Source: Streptosporangium violaceochromogenes
GTDB lineage: Bacteria; Actinomycetota; Actinomycetes; Streptosporangiales; Streptosporangiaceae
Assembly: GCF_014654615.1 (NCBI RefSeq)
Contig: NZ_BNBB01000022.1
Span: 1 to 64,000, forward strand
Length of the DNA: 64,000 nucleotides
Reading direction: 5' to 3'
Shown: positions 52,349 through 60,716 of the stretch, piece after piece
Position numbering within the stretch: the stretch's first letter is position 1
Layout of the letters: the number at the start of each line of letters is the position of its first letter
The notes under the pieces: generated by a model
What the model saw: the letters and a program-made list of their open reading frames with translations, nothing else
Database searches by the model: none
What the model was told of the DNA's origin: nothing
Made by a program: the position numbers and the translations under genes

Positions 52349-53305
52349 TCACTCCGCGCGGTCCTCCGGACCGCCGGAACGGGTGAACACGATGGTGTCG
52401 GCCGCCCGGTCGCCGGCGTCCTCCTCGTCCCCCTCCAGCACGACGACGAGCTCCGCCTGGTCGTCGTGGAACGGTCCTTCGGCGGACGGCGCCGATCCGC
52501 CGCCGGTGGCGCCGGAGCCCTCGCCCCGCGCCCTCGCGGGGGCGACCGTGTCATCGGGCTTACCGGAATCATCGGGATCACCCGGGCCGCCGAGATCGCC
52601 GGCGTCGGCGTGCCCGTACGGCTCGGCGTGCCCGGCGTGCTCACCGGGCCGCTCGCCGCCTGCCCGCCTGCCCGTCACGACGTAGGCGACGCCCAGGCCG
52701 ACGAGGACCACGAGGAGGAACGCCCCGCCGGCGGCCATGAGCTTGCCGGACATCTTGGCCTCGGGGATCGACGAGGGGACCACGTCGACGATCGTGATGA
52801 AGGTGGAGCGGGGGGCCCTGAGCGCCTGCTGGCGGCCGGTCAGCTCGCCGCGGATGCGCTCCTTGGCCCGCGCCACCACGTCCCGCACCGTCTCGGCGCT
52901 CCTGCCCTCCACCTCCACGTAGACGAAGGGGCCGTTCGTGCTGATGCCCAGCAGGTCGGGGTTGGTACGGCCGTCGTTGATCGTGACCTTGGTGATGCCG
53001 CTCTTCTCCACCCCCAGTTCGGCCATGACGTCGGTGGTGTTCATGGACAGGATGAGGATGCCCGCCGTGACGCGCAGGCCGTCGCTGAACTGCAGCAGCG
53101 GGTTGGTCAGCCCGATCGGCTTGGTCGGGTCGGCGGAGAGCGTTCCGCCCGTGGCGGGGGTGGTCAGCACCATGGACGCGGTCGACACGTAGTAGGTCGG
53201 CATGAGGAGGAAGACCAGGGCCGCCACGACGAGGGCGAGGGCGCCGACGGGGGGGCCGATCGCCCTGCGTCTGACGAGGCCGAAGACGGTCTTCCAGAAA
53301 TCCAT
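52349..53305 (-). CDS. Wzz/chain-length-determinant-like membrane protein 2
   Basis: A 318-residue paralogue of the next gene. Helices lie at about residues 16-37 (IGPPVGALALVVAALVFLLM) and about 190-210 (LMAAGGAFLLVVLVGLGVAY). The outer domain contains STASMVLTTPATGGTLSADP and NPLLQFSDGLRVTAGILILS. A 110-residue acidic Gly/Asp/Glu-rich cytosolic tail is extra (GDLGGPGDPDDSGKPDDT), ending in AADTIVFTR, which resembles FHA-target or Thr-phosphorylation contexts only loosely. It begins the minus-strand polymerase operon. Confidence 0.86.
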   Translation of the reverse strand: MDFWKTVFGLVRRRAIGPPVGALALVVAALVFLLMPTYYVSTASMVLTTPATGGTLSADPTKPIGLTNPLLQFSDGLRVTAGILILSMNTTDVMAELGVEKSGITKVTINDGRTNPDLLGISTNGPFVYVEVEGRSAETVRDVVARAKERIRGELTGRQQALRAPRSTFITIVDVVPSSIPEAKMSGKLMAAGGAFLLVVLVGLGVAYVVTGRRAGGERPGEHAGHAEPYGHADAGDLGGPGDPDDSGKPDDTVAPARARGEGSGATGGGSAPSAEGPFHDDQAELVVVLEGDEEDAGDRAADTIVFTRSGGPEDRAE

Positions 53306-53550
53306 GCGCCTCCGCCCCCTATTCGCGCCGGGGCACAGCGAACCCCCGAGACAGTACGGTTACCCATCGACGGCCATATGGCCGTCGTTACATCTGCCTG
53401 TGGTCACGGCGGCCGGGCGGGAACCCCGATATTACCGGCGCCTCGTCCCTCGGCATGTTACGTCTGGTGACCATACAGCGATAGACCCGTCGATAGGCCA
53501 AAACTCAGCAGATATGAGCAGTGCAACCGGCCCAAGACGGGGGATATTTG

Positions 53551-54750
53551 ATGGATTCCTCTGACGAGGATCTCCTGGAACGTACCGAGAGCACTTCCGC
53601 GCGGACACCGCCTGGGAAACGGCACGACAGGCTGCCCGGATTGGATGGTATTCGTGGTGTCGCCGCCCTGTTCGTGATGGTGCACCACTGCCGGCTCCTC
53701 GCCTTTCCCGGTTATCCGGCCGACACCGCGCCCGGCTGGCTGGGCTGGCTGCTCTACGGGCACTTCGCGGTGGTCGTGTTCATCGTGCTGTCGGGTTTCT
53801 CCCTGGCCGTCTCCCCGGCCCGCTCGGGGTGGCGGCTGGGCGGCATGCGACGCTTCGCCCTGCGCCGCGCCTGGCGCATCCTTCCCCCCTACTGGGCCGC
53901 CCTGGTCTTCAGCCTGGTGGTCGCCTGGACCCTGGCCGGGCAGCCCGGTGAGGAGCCGCCCACGCTCACGTCGGTGGTCGTCTACGGCCTGCTGCTGCAG
54001 GACCTCTTCGGAGCGCCAAGCCCCAACGGGGCCTTCTGGTCGATCGCGGTGGAGGCGCAGCTCTACCTCGCCTTCCCCCTGCTGCTGCTCCTGCTGCGCA
54101 GGGCGGGCGCGGCGGTGATGCTCGGGACGGTCACCGTGGTCGTGGGGGCGGTCGGCCTGCTCGCGCCGAGCGTGCCGCCGGTGCACCTGCTGATCCGGCT
54201 GACCCCCCAGTTCGCCGTGCTGTTCGCGCTGGGCGTGGTCGCCGCGGGCGTCCTGGGGGCGGGCGAGCGGACGCGGCGGCTGCCCTGGCACTGGGCCGCG
54301 GCGGTCGCCGCCGCCCCGGTGATCGCCGTGATCGCCACACGGGGGCCGGTCTGGACGGTGGGCAACTTCTACTGGATCGACATCGCGCTCGGCCCCTCGG
54401 TGGCCCTTCTGCTGGCCGCGGTGGCGACGGGACGGCCGGCGCCGCTGGTACGGCTGCTGGAGCTGCGGCCCGTCCGGAGCCTCGGCTCCTTCTCCTACAC
54501 GCTCTACCTGATCCACGCCCCGATCGTGGTGACGATCCACCAGCTGGCCGTCGCCCCGCGGGTGACCGCCGGGTTGCCGGTGTTCCTGACCCTCCTGGCG
54601 ACGGCCGTCCCGGTCTCCCTGCTGGTGGCCCGGGGGTTCGCGGAGGTCTTCGAGCTGCCGTTCCAGCGGTACCGCGGCCTGCCCGCGCTCAGACGGGCGG
54701 CGCGGGCCAGGCTGACGCGGGGGCGCGCGGCGGCGCGCCCGGCGCCGTAG
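53551..54750 (+). CDS. Membrane acyltransferase (acyltransferase-3, OafA/YrhL family)
   Basis: A 399-residue ten-helix enzyme that moves acetyl or similar groups onto surface sugars. LPGLDGIRGVAALFVMVHHC gives the opening signature with His, GHFAVVVFIVLSGFSLA and RFALRRAWRILPPYWAALVF follow (R-R-x-x-R-I-x-P), and NGAFWSIAVEAQLYLAFPLL holds the SxxxExxxY motif. SLGSFSYTLYLIHAPIVV ends it. ATG 53551 is preferred to an earlier GTG since it lies 30 residues before the domain. Confidence 0.92.
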   Translation: MDSSDEDLLERTESTSARTPPGKRHDRLPGLDGIRGVAALFVMVHHCRLLAFPGYPADTAPGWLGWLLYGHFAVVVFIVLSGFSLAVSPARSGWRLGGMRRFALRRAWRILPPYWAALVFSLVVAWTLAGQPGEEPPTLTSVVVYGLLLQDLFGAPSPNGAFWSIAVEAQLYLAFPLLLLLLRRAGAAVMLGTVTVVVGAVGLLAPSVPPVHLLIRLTPQFAVLFALGVVAAGVLGAGERTRRLPWHWAAAVAAAPVIAVIATRGPVWTVGNFYWIDIALGPSVALLLAAVATGRPAPLVRLLELRPVRSLGSFSYTLYLIHAPIVVTIHQLAVAPRVTAGLPVFLTLLATAVPVSLLVARGFAEVFELPFQRYRGLPALRRAARARLTRGRAAARPAP

Positions 54751-54785
54751 AAGGTAGAAGGCGGAAGGTCCCCGGCCGGGGCGTG

Positions 54786-55682
54786 TCAGCCCCGCCGGGC
54801 GAGCGCCTCGGCCTCGTACTCCAGCGCCAGCTCCTCGGGCATGGGGTCGAGGTCGGCGCAGCGCGCGAAGTCGCGCAGGGTGGTCCCGGTGCACGCCGCG
54901 TCCACGTTCACCGCGCCCCTGCGGGCCCGGACGTCGCCGATGTCCACGGTCCGGAAGTCGATGCTGAAGCGGGTCCTGCCCGAGGTGTTGGGCACCGTCG
55001 AGTGCAGTTGCGCGCCGGAGAACAGCATCACCCCGCCCGGCTCCGGCACGACCCGGACCTGTGGCTCCAGCTCGACCGGCTCCTCCGGTCTGGGCTGCTC
55101 CCTGGTGTCGGTGCGCACGTGCTGGGCCGCGCTCAGGCGGCTGTTCCGGTTCCACTCGGCGTAGTCGTAGCGCGCGCTGCCGTTGCGCACCGGCCGGTCG
55201 AAATAGGCGGGGTGGAAGGCCATCACGTTCTCCGGCACCACCGGGTAGATGGGGATCCACCAGTTGATCTGGTTGAACGGCGCCGAGTACCAGCAGTCGC
55301 GGTGCGGGTGGAAGGCGTAGGAGATGCCGGAGGTGAGGTAGTCGTCGGAGGTCGAGGTGCGCATCCGGGGGACGTCGAAGTAGGTCCGGTCGAGCCGGCA
55401 GCCCAGCTCCTCCAGAACCGCGGGCAGCAGCTTCTTGCACTCGGGGTGGTGGATGAACCGGGGCTTGAGCTCGGCCAGCAGGGCGGCGAAGTCCTCGACC
55501 GGCATGGCGAACTGGGCGGTCCGCGGGTCCTGGTCACCGAACGCCTCGGCGATCAGCCCGCGGGCGAAGGCGACCAGGTCCCTGGAGGCGGGGGTCGCCG
55601 AGTAGACGAACACCTTCCCCTCGTAGAGCAGGCCGCGCCGGGTGTCGTCGTCCACCTCGCTGTTGAAAAAGACGGTCGTCAT
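54786..55682 (-). CDS. Fe(II)/2-oxoglutarate-type oxygenase (phytanoyl-CoA dioxygenase-like)
   Basis: A 298-residue jelly-roll enzyme. ISYAFHPHRDCWYSAPFNQI gives the HxD metal pair, GGVMLFSGAQLHSTVPNTSG the distal His and RTRFSIDFRTVDIGD the Arg that holds 2-oxoglutarate. The spacing fits PhyH-type dioxygenases. It lies among exopolysaccharide genes, 142 bases from the glycosyltransferase on the same strand. Hydroxylation of a sugar or lipid carrier is possible; substrate unknown. Confidence 0.78.
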   Translation of the reverse strand: MTTVFFNSEVDDDTRRGLLYEGKVFVYSATPASRDLVAFARGLIAEAFGDQDPRTAQFAMPVEDFAALLAELKPRFIHHPECKKLLPAVLEELGCRLDRTYFDVPRMRTSTSDDYLTSGISYAFHPHRDCWYSAPFNQINWWIPIYPVVPENVMAFHPAYFDRPVRNGSARYDYAEWNRNSRLSAAQHVRTDTREQPRPEEPVELEPQVRVVPEPGGVMLFSGAQLHSTVPNTSGRTRFSIDFRTVDIGDVRARRGAVNVDAACTGTTLRDFARCADLDPMPEELALEYEAEALARRG

Positions 55683-55824
55683 GGTGAGGTCTCCCCTTGT
55701 GGGCGGCGGATCGTGGCGGCGGACGGGCCGGGTGGGCGTGCGACGGAGCGCGGCCGCCCCCTCGCGGCCGCGCGTCCCGCCGGAGCGGTCAATTCCAGCG
55801 GGACGGTCAGTTCCAGCGAAGTGG

Positions 55825-56730
55825 TCAGGAGGTCCGGCCGGGCCGGAGCGCCCCCGTGGCCATCCGCACGAGCCTGCGTCCTCGGCGCGACGCGACGCGA
55901 CGCTGGCGGCGGGCGTACATGCGGTGCGCGGCGACGCGGGCGCGGCCGAGCTGCTCGCCGGTGAGACCGAGGTCGGCGTCGCGCAGCCAGCGGAGGATCT
56001 CCAGGTACTGCAGGGTCGTGGCGAAGTGCGCCTGCCAGCCGGGCACGCCCAGGCGGCGTCCGACCGTCCCCGTGCGCTCGTGTTTCCAGTGGCGGTGGGC
56101 GAGCACCTCGGGCACGTGGGCCCACGGCCCGGCCAGCGCGAGCTTCGTCGCGAAGACCTCGTCCTCCCGGAGCATGTTGCGCCGGGGGATGGCCATCACG
56201 GGGGCGCGGCGCATGAGACCGTACAGCGGGTCGATGAGCAGGTGACTCTCGTTGAGCATGCGCAGCATCTCGGCGAACCGCTCGACCGGGTCGTCCGACC
56301 GCAGGCCGGTGCCCTCGTAGACGCCGGTCCTGACCGTCCCGTCGGGGTCGGTGTAGGACAGCTGCGTGGTGACCAGGATGAGCCGCTCGTCCTCGGCGAA
56401 CGCCCGCAGTGAGCGCGACACGCAGTGGGGCTCCAGGCGGTCGTCGTCTCCGACCCACCGGAAGAACTCCCCCCGGGCCCGGCGGCCGGCGTACATGAAG
56501 TTGCCGAGCAGCCCGATGTCGCGCGGATGCCTGTGGTAGACGATCCGCCCGTCGGAGCGCGCCATCCGGCGGCAGAGCTCCTCGGTGCCGTCGGTGGAGG
56601 CGTTGTCGCAGACCACCACCTCGATGTTCTCGTGGTCCTGCGCCAGCACCGACCGGATCACCCCCTCCAGTCTCGCCGCGCCGTTGCGCACGGGCAACCC
56701 GATGGACACCAGGGTGTCGGGGCCGGGCAT
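55825..56730 (-). CDS. Glycosyltransferase family 2
   Basis: A 301-residue GT-A enzyme. LVSIGLPVRNGAARLEGVIR opens the fold, VVVCDNASTDGTEELCRR binds the nucleotide, FFRWVGDDDRLEPHCVSRSL holds the D-D-D motif, and a basic C-terminus (RRQRRVASRRGRRLVRM) may contact the membrane. ATG 56730 follows AAAGGAGATCGG and is 17 bases after the flippase stop. The open frame continues upstream through the flippase region only by chance. Confidence 0.9.
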   Translation of the reverse strand: MPGPDTLVSIGLPVRNGAARLEGVIRSVLAQDHENIEVVVCDNASTDGTEELCRRMARSDGRIVYHRHPRDIGLLGNFMYAGRRARGEFFRWVGDDDRLEPHCVSRSLRAFAEDERLILVTTQLSYTDPDGTVRTGVYEGTGLRSDDPVERFAEMLRMLNESHLLIDPLYGLMRRAPVMAIPRRNMLREDEVFATKLALAGPWAHVPEVLAHRHWKHERTGTVGRRLGVPGWQAHFATTLQYLEILRWLRDADLGLTGEQLGRARVAAHRMYARRQRRVASRRGRRLVRMATGALRPGRTS

Positions 56731-56747
56731 CCGATCTCCTTTCCGAA

Positions 56748-58274
56748 TCAGCGTGAACGTGCGGGAATCAACGCGGCCGCCCGGCCGCCCAGTCGCCGAA
56801 GCTCGGCCCGGGGCACCACGACCAGGACGTAGACGAGCGCTCCCGCGCCGCCCGCCACGGCGAGCTGGGCGAACGGGGTCCCCTCGGTCAGGTGGGCCAG
56901 CGTGACGGTGACGGCCGCGCAGAGCGCGCCGCCGAGCAGCGGGCGCCCCAGGGCGGAGACGACGGGGGAAAGGGCCACGCCCGTGGTGTGCAACGCCAGC
57001 ACCGCCAGCGGCAGCGCGACGACGACGGCGACCGTCGCGTGCCCGATGGCCGCGCCCCGGATGCCGCCCAGGTGCGCGCCGGCTATCAGCGCCGGTATCA
57101 GCGCCACCGCCCACCCGAGGTTGAGCCAGAGGGTGGCCGTGGTGGCGCCCATCGCGGCCAGGATGTCGAACACCAGGGCCGTCAGCATCCGCACCACCAT
57201 GACGATCGCCAGAAAGCTCAGCACCTCGGCGGAGGGACGCCAGCGCTCGCCGTACAGGAACACCACCACCGCCGGGGCGAGCGTCCCCAGCAGGACGCCG
57301 ATGGGCAGGACGATGGAGATCAGCAGTGGCAGGGCCCGCCGCACACCCAGCGACACCGCGCCCGGGTCCTCCTCGGCGAGCCTGGAGAAACTGGGCAGCG
57401 CGACGTAGCGTACGGCGGTGCCGACGAGACCCGGAAGCCAGCTGGAGATGTTGAACGCCAGCAGGTAGTAGCCGAGCAGGGTGACGCCGAGCGTCTTGCC
57501 GACGACGACGGCGTCGGCGTTGAGCAGCACCCCCTCGACGCCGAGGCCGGCGCACAGCGGCAGCCCGAAGACCAGCAGTCTTCTGGCGGTGGCGCGGTCG
57601 ACGCCGAAGCCGATCCTGACCTTGGCGAAGGCGACCACCAGCACGCCGGTGACCACGGCGCCGGCGAGCTGGCCGCAGGCGAAGCTGTAGGCGCCGGCGC
57701 CGCCGGCGGCGAGGGTGATGGAGACCGGGGCGGTCACCAGGAACCCCACCATGTTGGCTTTGGTGATCTTGTCCTGCTCGAACCTGCGCATCAGCGCCGC
57801 GCTGCGCACCGCCGTCATGCCGTAGACGAGGTTGACGGCGGTGAGCACCCGGATCACGCCGGTGGCGCTCTCGCTGCCCGACAGCGCGGCGAAGTACGGG
57901 GCGACGATCCAGAACAGCCCGTACAGCGCCGTGCTGGAGGAGATCGCCACGACCGTCGCCGTGGGCGCCACGTCCTCCAGCCGTCCGCGCCACTGCACGG
58001 TGGCGGCGATGATGCCGGCGTCGTTGATGTAGACGATGAACTGGCTCGCCGACAGCGCGATGGCGTAGAGGCCGAAGTCCTGCGGCGCCAGCAGGCGGGC
58101 CAGGACCAGGCTCATGGCGAACGAGCCCGCCTTCAGCAGAAGGTTCCCCAGCACGCTCCAGCGCAGCCCCCGGCCCGCCTGCCGGCCGATCTCCCCGACC
58201 TGGGAGGCGGGCGATCCCGGACCACCGGGTTCGGCCCCGGCCGTCGCGGGCCCGGCGTCCTGTGTGTGTGTCAT
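56748..58274 (-). CDS. Polysaccharide flippase (Wzx/MATE-like)
   Basis: A 508-residue protein with about 12-14 helices. VLARLLAPQDFGLYAIALSA near residue 65 is the flippase family hallmark. Others are MTAVRSAALMRRFEQDKITK, LLGYYLLAFNISSWLPGLVG and YVALPSFSRLAEEDPGAVSL. It should move the lipid-linked repeat unit across the membrane. ATG 58274 follows GAAAGGTACG. With the Wzy- and Wzz-like genes it completes a Wzy-dependent assembly set. Confidence 0.92.
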   Translation of the reverse strand: MTHTQDAGPATAGAEPGGPGSPASQVGEIGRQAGRGLRWSVLGNLLLKAGSFAMSLVLARLLAPQDFGLYAIALSASQFIVYINDAGIIAATVQWRGRLEDVAPTATVVAISSSTALYGLFWIVAPYFAALSGSESATGVIRVLTAVNLVYGMTAVRSAALMRRFEQDKITKANMVGFLVTAPVSITLAAGGAGAYSFACGQLAGAVVTGVLVVAFAKVRIGFGVDRATARRLLVFGLPLCAGLGVEGVLLNADAVVVGKTLGVTLLGYYLLAFNISSWLPGLVGTAVRYVALPSFSRLAEEDPGAVSLGVRRALPLLISIVLPIGVLLGTLAPAVVVFLYGERWRPSAEVLSFLAIVMVVRMLTALVFDILAAMGATTATLWLNLGWAVALIPALIAGAHLGGIRGAAIGHATVAVVVALPLAVLALHTTGVALSPVVSALGRPLLGGALCAAVTVTLAHLTEGTPFAQLAVAGGAGALVYVLVVVPRAELRRLGGRAAALIPARSR

Positions 58275-58365
58275 GTCGTACCTTTCACCGCCGCCCGCCG
58301 GGCCGCCGCCACGGCGGCGGCCGTCGCCCGCCACGGCGCGCCGTCCTTGGGCGTTCGGGGGTTGA

Positions 58366-59433
58366 TCAGGCGGGCTCCTCGACCCGCTCAAGCCATATCT
58401 CCCGCCAGAACGGGAGGAACTCCCTGGGACAGCTCACGCTGTACGCGCCCGTGCAGACGATGCCCTCCAAGACGATGCAGGGACTCTTCATGCGGAGCAT
58501 GCGGCCGGTCTTCTCGTCGATGCACCGCTCGACCCTGGCCAGCACCCGCGCCGTGCGCCCGCAGTGGCGCGACATCTCCTCCTCGAAGCCCATCCCCCGG
58601 TTGAGCAGATCCTGGTTGAGGGTCTTGAGGATCTCCTCCTTGGGCTTGATCCGGACGAGCTCCCCGGGCTGAAGACCGAGCGTCACGCTGGGCGTCGGGC
58701 CGGAGAGCCTGCCCTTGACGAAACCCCACTTCAGGCCGTCCTTGATGCGCAGCGGACGCGGCAGCCTCGGAGCGACCCGCTCCTGGAAGCGGTTGAACAG
58801 CCCGACGAGCAGGGCGCGGGAGGTGAAGAACACGGTCGCGTTGCCGGTCTGCACGTCGGTGACGTACTGGCGGACGTCCTTGAGCGGCAGGCAGGTGGGC
58901 GCGGCCCGCAGCAACTCGGTGGCCTGGCAGGAGAAACGCTCCTCCCCGTCCTCTCCCGGTTCCCCGCGCGTGGCCGCCTCAAGGAGCGGCAGAAGGGGAC
59001 GACCGGCCGCGAGACCGCCCGGGGACGCCGGCGAGCCGGAGGGCACCGGGGGGCCGACGGGGATGGAAGGGGCGGCGAGGTCGGTGGGGTCGGCGGGGTC
59101 GGCCCGCTTGAGCCACGCCTCCTTCCAGTAGAACTGGCAGGCCGTCTGGCATCCGCCGTGCGCCCCGCCGTCGCATCGCGCCCCGGTGAGGTGGACGGCG
59201 CGCTCCATGCGGCGCATGCCGCTGCGGCTGATGGTGTCGCAGAGTTTGTAGGCCACCTTGTGCACGGTGAGCCGCCGCCCGCAGTAGGCCAGCATCTCCG
59301 GCATGAACGGCAGCTCGTCCAGCTCGCCCCGCTCGTCCAGGGTGGCCATGATCTCGGCCTCGCTGCGGACCTCCACCGTCTCTCCCACACGGAGGTTGAG
59401 CGCCCCGGGGCTGACGGCCTGTAATCGCGTCAT
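58366..59433 (-). CDS. Internally duplicated Cys-rich protein, unknown function
   Basis: A 355-residue protein made of two halves that align almost without gaps. Residues 17-113 and 257-355 share GExVxV/I...EIxxTL, FxxEM, CGR, a mid Cys, and C-x7-C, and end with W-x-E-x-W-L-x-R. The Cys at repeat positions 35, about 48, 71 and 79 recur in both, suggesting a metal or cluster site per repeat. The linker is Pro/Gly/Ser-rich with a central helical part (about 170-250). No known domain is recognised. The ATG at 59433 overlaps the DUF4910 gene's stop. Confidence 0.82.
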   Translation of the reverse strand: MTRLQAVSPGALNLRVGETVEVRSEAEIMATLDERGELDELPFMPEMLAYCGRRLTVHKVAYKLCDTISRSGMRRMERAVHLTGARCDGGAHGGCQTACQFYWKEAWLKRADPADPTDLAAPSIPVGPPVPSGSPASPGGLAAGRPLLPLLEAATRGEPGEDGEERFSCQATELLRAAPTCLPLKDVRQYVTDVQTGNATVFFTSRALLVGLFNRFQERVAPRLPRPLRIKDGLKWGFVKGRLSGPTPSVTLGLQPGELVRIKPKEEILKTLNQDLLNRGMGFEEEMSRHCGRTARVLARVERCIDEKTGRMLRMKSPCIVLEGIVCTGAYSVSCPREFLPFWREIWLERVEEPA

Positions 59434-60716
59434 GTCCACTCCTCGACGAGTCCTGCGCCACGCAGGGCTTGTGCCGCCTCCGCCACGGTGGCGAAGGGCA
59501 GATCGGACCGTTCTGCGATGTCGAGCAGGGTGTGCCGCCCGTCGGAGAGGTTCAGCACCCACAGCATCGCCATCTGCGCCTGTCTGGTGTCGCTGCGCCC
59601 GCCCAGCGATCCGTACAGGCCCCTCCTGCCGAGCTGCGGCTCGCCGTACGGGCTGAGGTTGCGGTAACGGCGGTTGCGCTCCAGCACCCGGGTGACCTCC
59701 CAGCAGGTCTCCAGGGTGTCGGCCATCGCCTCGGGCGAGACGAAGCCCGGGTCGTCGGCGGAGGTGTGGTACTCGGGATAGCCGGCGTACGGCGTGCGGG
59801 TGAGGGAGCCGACCGGCAGGTCGAACCCGGGCGAGCAGAACTGCCGTTCGTCGTAGCCGTACGGGGAGAAGTCCACGATCCGGTGGGCGCGCCCGGAGGT
59901 CCGCAGCACGTGCTCCACCACCCGGTCGATCTCGGCGTCCCCGCGCCTGCTGCGCTTGTAGGTCAGCGCGCCGGAGTCGCCCGCGCAGGCCAGGACGAGG
60001 CCGTGCGCGACCCGCCCGACGTGCTCCCGGTTACGCGCCAGCCAGGTGATCGCGCCGATGGTGCCCGGCATGAACAGGAAGCGGTAGGTGTACCACGGGT
60101 CGGCCTCGGCCAGCCGCCGCGCGAGGTGGACGGCCACCGCGACGCCCGCCAGGTTGTCGTTGGCCAGCGAGGGGTGGCAGACGTGGCAGGAGACGATCAC
60201 CTCCTCCGCCGTCCGCCCCGGCACGACGTGCTCGCCGTAGGTGAGGTGGCCGTCGGCCAGCGTGGCGTCGATCCTGACCTCGTAGGGGCCCTCGTCCAGC
60301 TCCGCCAGGGTCTTCTCGCGCAGGCAGAACCCCCACGTCTCGGCGTAGTAGCTCGTCCGGTACGGGATCAGGTCGGGCTGCCGGGGAAGCGTGTGCAGGT
60401 GCTCCCGCAGTTCCGCGAGGGTCATGACGGCCGAGACCGGCACGCTGTAGCCGACCACGTGGAGGTTGGAGTCGGCGAAGTCGACGACCCGCCTGCCCGA
60501 GGGGTCCTTGACGTAGGCGTCGCGGATGTTCCACTCCCTGGGCACCGTCCAGTCGAGCACCTCCGTCCCCGTCGGCACCTCGCTGATCTCCAGCGGGACC
60601 GACTCGCCGACGATCTCCAGCGTGCGGCGCACCCCGTCGCCGGTGATGCTCCGGCAGATGGGGTAGAGCCGCTCGACCAGGGCGTGCATCGCGCGCCCCT
60701 CGGTCTCAGCCGTCAC
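59430..60716 (-). CDS. DUF4910/M28-like aminopeptidase-fold protein with C-terminal winged helix
   Basis: A 428-residue protein. The peptidase-like domain shows EVIVSCHVCHPSLANDNLAG (metal ligand His and Asp), FLFMPGTIGAITWLAR and YGYDERQFCSPGFDLPVGSL, and YHTSADDPGFVSPEAM gives the late His. About 80 C-terminal residues form a winged-helix-like part (DIAERSDLPFATVAEAAQAL). The family is frequent in polysaccharide and secondary-metabolite clusters with uncertain substrate. It is coupled to the gene at 58366 (ATGA) and overlaps the epimerase stop. Confidence 0.85.
   Translation of the reverse strand: MTAETEGRAMHALVERLYPICRSITGDGVRRTLEIVGESVPLEISEVPTGTEVLDWTVPREWNIRDAYVKDPSGRRVVDFADSNLHVVGYSVPVSAVMTLAELREHLHTLPRQPDLIPYRTSYYAETWGFCLREKTLAELDEGPYEVRIDATLADGHLTYGEHVVPGRTAEEVIVSCHVCHPSLANDNLAGVAVAVHLARRLAEADPWYTYRFLFMPGTIGAITWLARNREHVGRVAHGLVLACAGDSGALTYKRSRRGDAEIDRVVEHVLRTSGRAHRIVDFSPYGYDERQFCSPGFDLPVGSLTRTPYAGYPEYHTSADDPGFVSPEAMADTLETCWEVTRVLERNRRYRNLSPYGEPQLGRRGLYGSLGGRSDTRQAQMAMLWVLNLSDGRHTLLDIAERSDLPFATVAEAAQALRGAGLVEEWT

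Noticed and set aside
54771..54796. GGGGC...GCCCC hairpin between acyltransferase and dioxygenase genes
   Set aside because: Only five paired bases, overlapping a self-complementary run and a coding end; too weak to call a terminator.
53458..55440. 660-codon minus-strand frame through the acyltransferase and dioxygenase genes
   Set aside because: It overlaps two well-supported genes in another frame or strand; sequence is Arg/Gly/Pro-rich.
56892..58604. 570-codon plus-strand frame opposite the flippase
   Set aside because: Asp/Gly/His/Gln-rich antisense translation; the flippase helices on the minus strand explain it.
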